Shown here: in pieces, positions 9,325 through 17,468 of the stretch | Numbering within the stretch: the stretch's first letter is position 1 | Layout: the number at the start of each line of letters is the position of its first letter | Source: Streptomyces ficellus | GTDB taxonomy: Bacteria; Actinomycetota; Actinomycetes; Streptomycetales; Streptomycetaceae | NCBI RefSeq assembly: GCF_009739905.1 | Contig: NZ_CP034279.1 | Coordinates: forward strand, 6,510,001-6,574,000 | Direction of reading: 5' to 3' | DNA length: 64,000 nt | Notes under the pieces: generated by a model | Seen by the model: the letters and a program-made list of their open reading frames with translations, nothing else | The model's database searches: none | Told to the model about the DNA's origin: nothing | Program-made: the position numbers and the translations under genes

Positions 9325-10536
9325 TCACCTCTCCGGGGCGACCTCGGGCCGCGGGTAGGTGCGGCCCTTCCAGGCGGCCCCCCGGCCCCGGTGGTGCATG
9401 ACCGCCGAATCGACCGTCATGCAGAGGTACAGGGACGCCGTGAACGGCAACAGCGGCGCCTGCCAGAGCGACAGCCGGTAGTAGCGGAGCATCGGGACGT
9501 ACGTCGCCGTCATCGTCGCCCACGCCACCGCGCCCAGCAGCCCCGCCGCCGCGTCACCCGCGAACAGGCCCGCGCACACCGCGGCGGGCGGCGCCAGATA
9601 CACCACGCCGAGCCCCACCACCGTCCCCGCCAGCAGGACCGGGTTGTGCCACAGCTGGGCGTACGCGCTGCGCGCCACCATCCGCCACAGGTCCGCCAGC
9701 CCCGGATAGGGGCGGACGCTGTCCACCCGCTCGGCGAGTCCCAGCCAGATCCGGCCCCCGGTCCGCTGCACCACCCCCGCCAGCGACACGTCGTCGATCA
9801 CCGCCTGCCGGATCGACTCCGGCACACGCGCCCGGGCGGCCAGCTCCGTGCGCAGCAGCACACAGCCGCCGGCGGCGGCCGCCGTCCGCGCGCCCGGCTC
9901 GTTGACGCGGCGGAACGGATACAGCTTCGCGAAGAAGTAGACGAAGGCCGGGACGATCAGCCGCTCCCACGGAGTGACCGTCCGCAGCCGCGCCATCTGC
10001 GAGACCAGGTCCAGGCCGTTCGCGGTGGCCGCAGCGACCAGCTCCCGCAGACTGTCCGGCTCGTGCGCGATGTCCGCGTCCGTCAGCAGCAGGTACTCGG
10101 GGCCGCCCGCGCACGCCGTCCCCCTGGACTCCTCGGCCGCTCCACGCGCGCGTGCCCGGGCGATCCCGTGCCGCAGGGCCCACAGCTTCCCGGTCCAGCC
10201 CGGCTCGGGCGGGCCCGGCGACACCACCGTCAGGGGCGGCCCCCCGTACCGCACCGCCAGGGCGCGCGCCACGTCCCCCGTACCGTCCTCACTGCCGTCG
10301 TCCACCAGGACGATCTCCAGCGGGCCCGGATAGTCCTGCGCCAGCAGGGAGGGCAGGCTCAGCGGCAGCACCTCCGCCTCGTCCCTGGCCGGCACCACCA
10401 CGGCGACCGACGGCCACCGGTCGGGGTCCGCGCGGCGCGGCAGACGTTGATCCGTACGCCAGAAGAACCCCTGCCCCAGCAGCAGCCACCCCCAGGCGGC
10501 CACCGACCCCAGGGCGATCCACGCAATGGTGCTCAT
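9325..10536 (-). CDS. Family 2 glycosyltransferase, HpnB-like membrane protein
   Basis: The protein is about 403 aa from ATG 10536. An N-terminal hydrophobic helix (TIAWIALGSVAAWGWLLLGQ) is followed by a GT2 catalytic domain: VAVVVPARDEAEVLPLSLPS, IVLVDDGSEDGT, LLLTDADIAHEP with the D-x-D-type metal site, then DDVSLAGVV and a C-terminal set of three to four membrane helices. The layout fits the hopene-associated glycosyltransferase HpnB family, which is also found away from hopanoid clusters. No squalene-hopene cyclase gene is adjacent, so the acceptor is uncertain. Residues about 130-150 (RARARGAAEESRGTACAGGP) look like a small insertion. It diverges from the racemase-like gene with a spacer of only 58 bases. 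Confidence 0.87.
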   Translation of the reverse strand: MSTIAWIALGSVAAWGWLLLGQGFFWRTDQRLPRRADPDRWPSVAVVVPARDEAEVLPLSLPSLLAQDYPGPLEIVLVDDGSEDGTGDVARALAVRYGGPPLTVVSPGPPEPGWTGKLWALRHGIARARARGAAEESRGTACAGGPEYLLLTDADIAHEPDSLRELVAAATANGLDLVSQMARLRTVTPWERLIVPAFVYFFAKLYPFRRVNEPGARTAAAAGGCVLLRTELAARARVPESIRQAVIDDVSLAGVVQRTGGRIWLGLAERVDSVRPYPGLADLWRMVARSAYAQLWHNPVLLAGTVVGLGVVYLAPPAAVCAGLFAGDAAAGLLGAVAWATMTATYVPMLRYYRLSLWQAPLLPFTASLYLCMTVDSAVMHHRGRGAAWKGRTYPRPEVAPER

Positions 10537-10594
10537 TCGTCGCAGTCTGCCCCACAACGACGGGACCGCAAGGGGTGTCGGCTAGGGTGACCGG

Positions 10595-11380
10595 GTGAAG
10601 ATCGCGCTCATGGACTCCGGAATCGGCCTCCTCGCGGCGGCCGCCGCGGTGCGTCGGCTGCGGCCGGACGCGGCTCTCGTCCTCTCCTCCGACCCCGACG
10701 GCATGCCCTGGGGTCCCCGGACGACCGACGACCTCACCACCAGGGCCCTCGCCGTGGCCCGCGCGGCCGCCGCGCACCGGCCCGACGCGCTGATCGTGGC
10801 CTGCAACACGGCCTCCGTCCACACCCTGCCGGCCCTCCGCGCCGAGCTGGAGCCGGCGATCCCGGTGATCGGCACCGTACCGGCGATCAAGCCGGCCGCG
10901 GCCGGCGGCGGGCCCGTCGCGATCTGGGCCACGCCCCTGACCACCGGCAGCCCCTACCAGCGCGGGCTCATCCAGGACTTCGCCGGCGCGGTCGACGTCA
11001 CCGAAGTGCCCTGCCCGGGACTGGCCGACGCGGTCCAGTACGCCGACGAGGAGGCCATCGACCGGGCCATCGCCGCGGCCGCCGCGCTCACGCCCAAAGA
11101 TGTAAGGGCCGTTGTCCTGGGCTGCACCCATTACGAACTGGTCGCCGAACGCATCCGGGCCGCCGTACAGCCCGCCGGGTCGCCGGAGGTGGTGCTGCAC
11201 GGCTCGGCCGACGCGGTCGCCGCGCAGGCGCTCCGCCGCATCGGCGCCCTCCCCGCCCCGGACGCGCCCACGGCCACCGACCTCACGGTGCTCCTCAGCG
11301 GCCGTGACGCCCTCCTCCCCGAGGCGGCCCTGACGTACGCCGAGGGCCGGCTCCTGCGCGCGGCCGCCCCCACGCGCTGA
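10595..11380 (+). CDS. Glutamate/aspartate racemase-like protein (MurI superfamily)
   Basis: The protein is 261 aa from GTG 10595. It has the two-cysteine racemase fold: ALMDSGIGLLAAAAAV (DSGxGG-type start), LIVACNTASVHTLP with the first catalytic Cys, and VVLGCTHYELV with the second. This supports cofactor-independent racemisation of Glu or Asp, as for MurI, which supplies D-Glu for peptidoglycan. The DSGIGL motif departs from the canonical DSGVGG, and I would not assume this is the essential MurI. A TAGGGT -10-like hexamer at about 10583-10588 lies just before the start, so the leader would be very short. The preceding gene is divergent. Confidence 0.85.
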   Translation: MKIALMDSGIGLLAAAAAVRRLRPDAALVLSSDPDGMPWGPRTTDDLTTRALAVARAAAAHRPDALIVACNTASVHTLPALRAELEPAIPVIGTVPAIKPAAAGGGPVAIWATPLTTGSPYQRGLIQDFAGAVDVTEVPCPGLADAVQYADEEAIDRAIAAAAALTPKDVRAVVLGCTHYELVAERIRAAVQPAGSPEVVLHGSADAVAAQALRRIGALPAPDAPTATDLTVLLSGRDALLPEAALTYAEGRLLRAAAPTR

Positions 11381-11465
11381 GCCACGGCCCGCCCCGCCCG
11401 GGCGGCTCGTCCGGGTGGCCCCCGTGCACGGGCCGTCGTTGCGGAACGTGCATACGCTGCTACGC

Positions 11466-12173
11466 ATGAGGGACCACTCCCGCCCCGAGCGACCCCCCGC
11501 AGAGCCGGTGCCCGACGTCTGGACCGGGCGGGCCACCAACCGCGTGCAGTGGGTGCTCGCCGCCGCCGGGGTCGCGTGTGTGGCCCTCGGTGTCGTGCTG
11601 GGCGTCGTCCTGCCGTGGGCCTCCGGGACCGCCGCCCTGCTGATGGCGGTGGTCGGCTGCGTCGCGGCGGGGCTCCTGGTGCTCTTCGGGACGCTCGCCT
11701 TCGTCCACGTCGAGATCACGGTGGACCCGCACGCCCTCGAAGTGCGCTGCGGCCACATGGGCCTGCCGCGCCGCCGCATCCCGCTCGACACCGTGGTGGG
11801 CGCCGAATTCACCCCCTCCGTCACCCCGCGCCAGTGGGGTGGCTGGGGGTACCGCTGGCTGCCGGAGAAGGGCACGGCGGTCGTGGTGCGCCGGGGCGAG
11901 GGCCTCGTCCTCACCCTGGGCGACGGCCGGAGCTTCACCGTCACCGTGGACGACGCCGAGACCGCCGTCCGGGTCATCCGGCACCGCCTCCGCCTGCGCC
12001 GTATCCAGCGCGCGACCGCCCTGGAGGAGTGGATGGAGCTGGGCGGCACCACCCGGGCCCGCCTGCGCCCCGAGCACCCCGGCCCCGGCCCCGGCCCGGA
12101 CGGCGCCTCACTCCCCGCCCCGGGCGCCGGCGGCCACCACCCCGGCCTCCGGGGTGGGGAGGGCCCGACGTGA
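11466..12173 (+). CDS. Membrane protein with two helices and a bacterial-PH-like domain
   Basis: The protein is 235 aa from ATG 11466. A short Pro-rich cytoplasmic N-terminus precedes two close transmembrane helices at about residues 25-75 (VLAAAGVACVALGVVLGVVL, then AALLMAVVGCVAAGLLVLFG). After these comes a beta-rich segment (VEITVDPHALEVRCG, IPLDTVVGAEF, GTAVVVRRGEGLVLTLGDG) resembling YdbT/bacterial PH domains. The tail is Pro/Gly-rich and probably disordered. The family occurs widely in Streptomyces without known function. The strand-turn pattern is what I rely on; no catalytic motif is visible. Confidence 0.75.
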   Translation: MRDHSRPERPPAEPVPDVWTGRATNRVQWVLAAAGVACVALGVVLGVVLPWASGTAALLMAVVGCVAAGLLVLFGTLAFVHVEITVDPHALEVRCGHMGLPRRRIPLDTVVGAEFTPSVTPRQWGGWGYRWLPEKGTAVVVRRGEGLVLTLGDGRSFTVTVDDAETAVRVIRHRLRLRRIQRATALEEWMELGGTTRARLRPEHPGPGPGPDGASLPAPGAGGHHPGLRGGEGPT

Positions 12174-12303
12174 CGTGAGGCGGTCGTGGGCCCGGGGCGG
12201 GGCCTCCTGGGCGGGTTGGGATAGCGGCCCGAGGCCTGGCCGCCGGGCGCCGGCCCGCTGCCCGCGCTGGGGTTCGTACAGGCGGTCGCCGTAGACTCCG
12301 CAC

Positions 12304-13917
12304 GTGAGCGCCACCATGACCGCCGTCGATGTCCCTCCCCCCGCCCGCCCGAAGCGGCTGGGCCGGTTGCCGCGGCGGTTGGTGCGGCCCACGGCAGCGG
12401 TGCTGTCCGGGGTCCTGCTGTTCCTGAGTTTCCCGCCCCGCCCCCTGTGGTGGCTCGCCGTGCCGGGCTTCGCCCTCCTCGGCTGGACGCTGCGCGGCCG
12501 GCGCCTCCGGGCGGGCTTCGGCCTCGGCTACCTCGCCGGGCTCGGCTTCCTGCTGCCGCTCCTCGTGTGGACCGGCGAGGAGGTCGGCGCGGTGCCGTGG
12601 CTGGCGCTCGTCGCCGCCGAGTCACTCTTCGTCGCCGCCGCCTGCTGCCTCGTCGCGGCCGTGTCGCGGCTCCCGGCGTGGCCGGTGTTCGCCGCCGCCG
12701 TATGGATCCTGGGCGAGGCGGCACGCGCGCGCGTGCCCTTCGGCGGGTTCCCCTGGGGCAAGATCGCCTTCGGTCAGGCGGACGGCCTGTTCCTGCCGCT
12801 CGCGGCGCTGGGCGGCACGCCCCTGCTCGGGTTCGCCGTCGCCCTGTGCGGCTTCGGCCTGTACGAGGCGGTACGCCAGGTCATCGCGTACCGGGCGACC
12901 GGCAGCCTCCCGCGCGGTCCTCTCGCCGCCGCGGCGCTGTCCCTCTTCCTTCCGGTCACGGCGGCGCTCGCCGCCCAGCCGCTGGTCTCCGACGCCGCGG
13001 AGGACGGGACCGCGACCGTGGCCGCGATCCAGGGCAACGTGCCGCGGCTGGGCCTGGACTTCAACGAGCAACGGCGTGCCGTGCTCGACAACCACGCCCG
13101 CCGCACCGAGCAGCTCGCCACCGACGTCGCGGCGGGCAGGGTACCGAAGCCGGACTTCGTCCTGTGGCCGGAGAACTCCTCGGACCTTGACCCCTACCGC
13201 AACGGCGACGCCCGGTTCGTCATCGACGAGGCGGTCAAGGCCATCGGCGTGCCGACCGTCGTCGGCGCCGTCGTCACCCCCGAGACCGGTCCGCTCCGCA
13301 ACACCCTGATCCAGTGGGATCCGCGGTCCGGCCCCGTCGCCACCTACGACAAGCGGCACGTCCAGCCCTTCGGCGAGTACATCCCCATGCGGTCCCTCGT
13401 GCGGATCTTCAACAAGGACGTCGACCGGGTCAGCCGCGACTTCGGACCCGGCACCGAGGTGGGCGTGTTCGACCTCGCCGGCACCAAGGTGGGTCTCGCC
13501 ACCTGCTACGAGGCGGCCTTCGACTGGGCGGTGCGCGACACCGTCACGCACGGCGCCCGGCTCATCTCCGTACCGAGCAACAACGCCACCTTCGGCCGCA
13601 GCGAGATGACCTACCAGCAGCTCGCGATGTCACGAGTACGCGCCGTCGAGCACAGCCGTTCCGTCGTCGTCCCGGTCACCAGCGGGGTCAGCGCGATCAT
13701 CCGGCCGGACGGCACCATCGTGCGCGAGTCGCGGATGTTCACCCCGGACGCCCTGGTGGCGGAGGTGCCGCTGCGGTCCTCGCTGACCCCGGCGACCCGC
13801 ATGGGCACCCTGCCGGAAGCGCTCCTGGTCGCCCTCGCCGCCGCCGGCCTCGCCTGGTCCGCCTCCGGAGCCGTACGCCGCCGCAAGGCCGCGAACCCCG
13901 GGACCGCCAACGCCTAG
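12304..13917 (+). CDS. lnt: Apolipoprotein N-acyltransferase
   Basis: The protein is 537 aa from GTG 12304. The N-terminal half has about six to seven hydrophobic helices (VLSGVLLFLSFPPRPLWWLA onward). The C-terminal half is a nitrilase-type (CN-hydrolase) domain with the catalytic triad visible: Glu in DFVLWPENSSDLDPY, Lys in TYDKRHVQPFGEYIP, and Cys in VGLATCYEAAFD. Lnt transfers an acyl chain from a phospholipid to the N-terminal Cys of lipoproteins at the membrane; Streptomyces have N-acylated lipoproteins. Its stop codon TAG at 13915-13917 lies inside the CTAG at the left edge of a long inverted repeat. It is probably monocistronic. Confidence 0.93.
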   Translation: MSATMTAVDVPPPARPKRLGRLPRRLVRPTAAVLSGVLLFLSFPPRPLWWLAVPGFALLGWTLRGRRLRAGFGLGYLAGLGFLLPLLVWTGEEVGAVPWLALVAAESLFVAAACCLVAAVSRLPAWPVFAAAVWILGEAARARVPFGGFPWGKIAFGQADGLFLPLAALGGTPLLGFAVALCGFGLYEAVRQVIAYRATGSLPRGPLAAAALSLFLPVTAALAAQPLVSDAAEDGTATVAAIQGNVPRLGLDFNEQRRAVLDNHARRTEQLATDVAAGRVPKPDFVLWPENSSDLDPYRNGDARFVIDEAVKAIGVPTVVGAVVTPETGPLRNTLIQWDPRSGPVATYDKRHVQPFGEYIPMRSLVRIFNKDVDRVSRDFGPGTEVGVFDLAGTKVGLATCYEAAFDWAVRDTVTHGARLISVPSNNATFGRSEMTYQQLAMSRVRAVEHSRSVVVPVTSGVSAIIRPDGTIVRESRMFTPDALVAEVPLRSSLTPATRMGTLPEALLVALAAAGLAWSASGAVRRRKAANPGTANA

Positions 13918-13983
13918 GTCGTGTCCGGAAAGTATCGGCGTCCGCCCGGAGGGCGGGGGCCGTACTTTCCGGACACGACCTAG
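13914..13983. mobile_element. CTAG-flanked 70-bp perfect inverted repeat (MITE-like or terminator)
   Basis: The arms 13914-13934 and 13963-13983 are perfect reverse complements (21 bases each; the flanking C and G extend this to 22). Each arm starts with CTAG followed by GTCGTGTCCGGAAAGTA. The 28-base centre contains a second small hairpin (CCGCCC/GGGCGG). Flanking CTAG copies fit a 4-bp target duplication of the YTAR type seen in some IS5-family elements, and a larger element with a similar arm (GGCGTGTTTCGAAAGT) lies at 41296-41473. It could also serve as the lnt terminator, since it begins at the lnt stop codon. Identity as a miniature element is inferred; the inverted repeat itself is directly visible. 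Confidence 0.7.
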
Positions 13984-13992
13984 GGTCGTTCC

Positions 13993-14472
13993 ATGACAAC
14001 TCCCGACTTCATCCGTGCCGTCCGGGCCACCGCCGGGCACCAACTGCTGTTCCTGCCCGGAGTCACCGCCGTCGTCCTCGACGACGACGGCGCGCGGGTC
14101 CTCCTCGCCCGGCGGGCCGACAACGGCAGGTGGTCGCTGATCGGCGGCATCCCCGAGCCCGGCGAGCAGCCGGCCGTCTGCGCGGTGCGGGAGGTGTACG
14201 AGGAGACGGCGGTGGAGTGCGTCGTCGAACGGGTGGTCCTGGTGGAGACGACGCCTCCCCTCACCTACCCCAACGGCGACAAGTGCCAGTTCATGGACAC
14301 CACCTTCCGCTGCCGGGCCGTGGGCGGCCGGGCGCGGGTGAACGACGACGAGTCGCTGGAGGTGGACTGGTTCCCGGTGGACGCCCTGCCGCCGCTGCGC
14401 CCCGGCGAACTGTTCCGGATCGAGCAGGCGCGTGCCGACCACCCCACATGGTTCTCCACCACCTCCGACTGA
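13993..14472 (+). CDS. Nudix hydrolase
   Basis: The protein is 159 aa. It has a Nudix box from about residue 54: GGIPEPGEQPAVCAVREVYE followed by ETAVEC, matching G-x5-E-x7-REVYEE with Ala in place of the last Gly. The preceding strand is VLLARRADNGRWSLIGG. Nudix enzymes hydrolyse nucleoside diphosphates linked to other moieties, and members with this layout are often annotated as ADP-ribose or NTP pyrophosphatases; the exact substrate cannot be read here. The ATG at 13993 follows the inverted repeat by 9 bases, so the repeat sits where the promoter or leader should be. Confidence 0.9.
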   Translation: MTTPDFIRAVRATAGHQLLFLPGVTAVVLDDDGARVLLARRADNGRWSLIGGIPEPGEQPAVCAVREVYEETAVECVVERVVLVETTPPLTYPNGDKCQFMDTTFRCRAVGGRARVNDDESLEVDWFPVDALPPLRPGELFRIEQARADHPTWFSTTSD

Positions 14473-14532
14473 TCACAACTGTGGGTCCAGACCACATCGG
14501 TCGGATCGTCGGCGCTCCATAAGGTGCCAGGC

Positions 14533-15315
14533 ATGACCGCACCCCACACCGTCACCCTCCGGGACCTCGGTGGCCGCACCGCACTCGTCACCGGCGCCGC
14601 GAGCGGCATCGGCCGGGCCTGCGCGCTGCGCCTGGCGGCCGCCGGCGCCAAGGTCCGGGCCGTCGACCGGGACGCCACGGGCCTGGAAGCCCTGGCGGCG
14701 GCACCCGCCACCACAGGGGTGGTCGAACCCCACGTCCTGGACCTCACCGACCTCGACGCCGCCGAGGACGTGGCGGCGGGAGCCGACATCCTCGTCAACA
14801 ACGCCGGGCTCCAACTGGTCCGCCCCATCGAGGATTTCCCGCCCGGCGTCTTCCACACCGTGCTCACCGTGATGCTGGAGGCGCCGTTCCGGCTGATCCG
14901 CGGCGCCCTGCCGCACATGTACGCACAAGGGTGGGGCCGGATCGTCAACATCTCCTCCGTGCACGGGCTGCGTGCCTCCGCCTACAAGTCCGCCTATGTG
15001 GCCGCGAAACACGGCCTCGAAGGGCTCTCCAAAACGGCCGCCCTGGAAGGCGCCCCACACGGGGTCACCTCCAACTGTGTGAACCCCGGCTATGTACGCA
15101 CCCCCCTGGTCGAAGCACAGATCGCCGACCAGGCCGACGCCCACGGCATCCCGCCCGAACGCGTGCTGACCGACGTCCTGCTGAAGGACTCCGCGCTCAA
15201 GCGGCTCGTCGAACCCGACGAGGTCGCCGAAGCCGTCGCCTACCTCTGCACCCCGCCCGCCTCATTCATCACCGGCACCTCGCTCGTCCTCGACGGCGGC
15301 TGGACCGCGCACTGA
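14533..15315 (+). CDS. 3-hydroxybutyrate dehydrogenase-like SDR
   Basis: A 260-aa classical short-chain dehydrogenase from ATG 14533, eight bases after AAGG; GTG 14524 is an alternative. Visible motifs are the cofactor loop TGAASGIGRA, NNAG (LVNNAGLQ), the catalytic Ser in NISSVHGL, Y-x3-K in AYVAAKHG, and VNPGYVRTPLVEAQIADQA. The last motif is characteristic of D-beta-hydroxybutyrate dehydrogenases, which oxidise 3-hydroxybutyrate to acetoacetate with NAD. It precedes a PucR-type regulator by 55 bases on the same strand, followed by a convergent MHS-family transporter, so the three may form a hydroxy-acid uptake and use module. Confidence 0.87.
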   Translation: MTAPHTVTLRDLGGRTALVTGAASGIGRACALRLAAAGAKVRAVDRDATGLEALAAAPATTGVVEPHVLDLTDLDAAEDVAAGADILVNNAGLQLVRPIEDFPPGVFHTVLTVMLEAPFRLIRGALPHMYAQGWGRIVNISSVHGLRASAYKSAYVAAKHGLEGLSKTAALEGAPHGVTSNCVNPGYVRTPLVEAQIADQADAHGIPPERVLTDVLLKDSALKRLVEPDEVAEAVAYLCTPPASFITGTSLVLDGGWTAH

Positions 15316-15370
15316 GCGTGCCCGGGTTTTCCACAGGGCTGGTGCGACCACCCGTACGGCAGGTATCCCT

Positions 15371-17419
15371 GTGACCATGTCCGAAGAACCGCTCCGTCAG
15401 CCGGAGCCCAGCGCCGACCCGGCCGCCTACCTGGGTCTTCTCGCGCGAGGTGCGGCCGTCGAGGCGTACGACCGGCCCGTGCTGCTCGCCCGTGCCGGCG
15501 GCGCCGGCCCGGCCGCACTCGCCGAGCTCGACCGGGCCAAGCAGCTCGCGCTGCGCGTCCGCGCCGAGCTGGAGGGCCGCCGCCGCCGCGAGGCCGAGCT
15601 GTCCGCGCTCTTCGAGACCGCCCACGACCTCGCCGGACTGCGCGACCTCGACGCGGTGCTGCGCGCCATCGTCCAGCGCGCCCGGTCCCTGCTGGGCACC
15701 GAGGTCGCCTACCTGAGCCTCAACGACCCGGCTGCCGGCGACACCTACATGCGGGTCACCGAAGGCTCCGTGTCCGCGCGCTTCCAGCAGCTGCGCCTCG
15801 GCATGGGGGAGGGGCTCGGCGGGCTCGTCGCCCAGACCGCCCGGCCGTACGTGACGGAGAGCTACTTCGACGACGAGCGGTTCCTGCACACGCGCGCCAT
15901 CGACTCCGGCGTACGCGACGAGGGGCTCGTGGCGATCCTGGGCGTGCCGCTCACCCTCGGCAGCCAGGTGATCGGCGTGCTCTTCGCCGCCGACCGGCGC
16001 GCCCGCGTCTTCGAGCGCGAACAGGTCGCGCTGCTCGGCTCGTTCGCCGCCCACGCGGCCGTCGCCATCGACACCGCCAACCTGCTCGCCGAGACCCGGT
16101 CCGCCCTGGCCGAGCTGGAGCGCGCCAACAACATCATCCGCGCCCACAGCGGCGTCATCGAGCGGGCCTCCGGCGTGCACGACCGGCTGACCGAACTGGT
16201 CCTGCGGGGCGGTGGCGTCCACGACGTGGCGGCGGCCGTGTCGGAAGTCCTGGGGGGAACGGTCGCGTTCACCGAAGGGCCACCGCCCGCCGAGTGCGCC
16301 GACGGGCACGCGACCCGGCACGGCGACGACTGGGTGGCCGCCGTATCGGCCGGCGGCGAGGTCCTCGGTGCCCTGGTGCTGCGCGGACACCCCGACCTCG
16401 ACCCCGTCGACCAGCGGACCCTGGAGCGGGCCGCGATGGTCACCTCCCTGCTGCTCCTGGCACGCCGCTCCGCCGGAGAGGCGGAACAGCGGGTACGGGG
16501 CGAACTGCTGGACGACCTGCTCGACGCGCCCGAGCGCGACCGGCGGCTGCTGAAGGAGCGTGCCGCCCGCCTCCGCACCGACTTCGACGCCCCGCACGTG
16601 GTGCTCGCCGCCCGCCTCGACCGCCCGGCCCCGCCGTGCGCCGAGGACCGTGAGGGCACGGGGCGGCCCGGGTCGGTGCGGCGGGACGCGGTGAACGAGG
16701 ACACGGGGCGGGAGGGCTTCGCCCGGGAGGGTTCGCCGCGGGACGGCGCCGAACGGGACAGGGCCGAACGGGACAGGGTCGAACGGGACGGCGCCGACCG
16801 GCAGCGCCTCTGGTCCGCCGCGTCGCACCTGGCGGCCACCCGCCACGGGCTCGCCTCGGCGCGCGACGGCGGCACGGTGCTGCTGCTGCCGCTCGGCCCC
16901 GGCGACAGCGCCGCCGACCTGGCCCGGCAGACGGCCAAGCACCTGGGCGGCACCCTGCGGGAACCGGTCACGGTGGGTGCCTCCTCCCCGGTCGACGCCC
17001 CCGCCACGCGGCCGGGCGACATAGCCCCCGCGTACGCCGAGGCCCGGCGCTGCCTGGAAGCGCTGCACCTGCTCGGCCGCTCCGGGGAGGGCGCGGCCGC
17101 CTCGGACCTGGGGTTCCTGGGCCTGCTGCTCGCCGACACCCGGGACATCGCCGGGTTCGTCACCCGCACGATCGGCGAGGTCGTCGCCTACGACCGGAGC
17201 AGGGGCACGGACCTGGTGCGCACGCTCGACGCGTACTTCGCCAGCGGAATGAGCCCCGTCCGTACCAAGGACGAACTGCACGTCCACGTCAACACGGTGG
17301 CGCAGCGCCTGGAGCGGGTGGGCCGGCTCCTGGGGCCGGACTGGCAGTCGCCGCACCGTGCCCTGGAGATCCAGCTCGCCCTGCGGCTGTACGCGATGTC
17401 CGCGGCGGTACAACGCTGA
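15371..17419 (+). CDS. GAF-containing PucR/CdaR-type transcriptional regulator
   Basis: The protein is 682 aa. It has a short coiled segment (residues about 55-85), a GAF sensor domain at about 75-240 (LRDLDAVLRAIVQRARSLLG, GLGGLVAQTARPYVTESY), and a central regulatory region with a predicted coiled coil. The C-terminal PucR helix-turn-helix is RTKDELHVHVNTVAQRLERV followed by an ALEIQLALRLY-type helix. Residues about 435-480 are a charged repeat expansion (AERDRAERDRVERDGADR, 12-bp units at 16695-16800). PucR regulators usually activate neighbouring catabolic or transport genes, here probably the hydroxybutyrate dehydrogenase-like SDR and the transporter. Start is GTG 15371 or ATG 15377. Confidence 0.9.
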   Translation: MTMSEEPLRQPEPSADPAAYLGLLARGAAVEAYDRPVLLARAGGAGPAALAELDRAKQLALRVRAELEGRRRREAELSALFETAHDLAGLRDLDAVLRAIVQRARSLLGTEVAYLSLNDPAAGDTYMRVTEGSVSARFQQLRLGMGEGLGGLVAQTARPYVTESYFDDERFLHTRAIDSGVRDEGLVAILGVPLTLGSQVIGVLFAADRRARVFEREQVALLGSFAAHAAVAIDTANLLAETRSALAELERANNIIRAHSGVIERASGVHDRLTELVLRGGGVHDVAAAVSEVLGGTVAFTEGPPPAECADGHATRHGDDWVAAVSAGGEVLGALVLRGHPDLDPVDQRTLERAAMVTSLLLLARRSAGEAEQRVRGELLDDLLDAPERDRRLLKERAARLRTDFDAPHVVLAARLDRPAPPCAEDREGTGRPGSVRRDAVNEDTGREGFAREGSPRDGAERDRAERDRVERDGADRQRLWSAASHLAATRHGLASARDGGTVLLLPLGPGDSAADLARQTAKHLGGTLREPVTVGASSPVDAPATRPGDIAPAYAEARRCLEALHLLGRSGEGAAASDLGFLGLLLADTRDIAGFVTRTIGEVVAYDRSRGTDLVRTLDAYFASGMSPVRTKDELHVHVNTVAQRLERVGRLLGPDWQSPHRALEIQLALRLYAMSAAVQR

Positions 17420-17453
17420 ACGGCCGGCCGCCCCTCGCGGGACGACCGGCCGT
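17420..17453. terminator. Bidirectional terminator hairpin between convergent genes
   Basis: An 8-base perfect stem, ACGGCCGG at 17420-17427 and CCGGCCGT at 17446-17453, with an 18-base loop. It sits immediately after the regulator's stop and before the transporter's stop, which are convergent. There is no U-tract, as is common in Streptomyces. Confidence 0.6.
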
Positions 17454-17468
17454 CGCGGGCCGCCGGGC

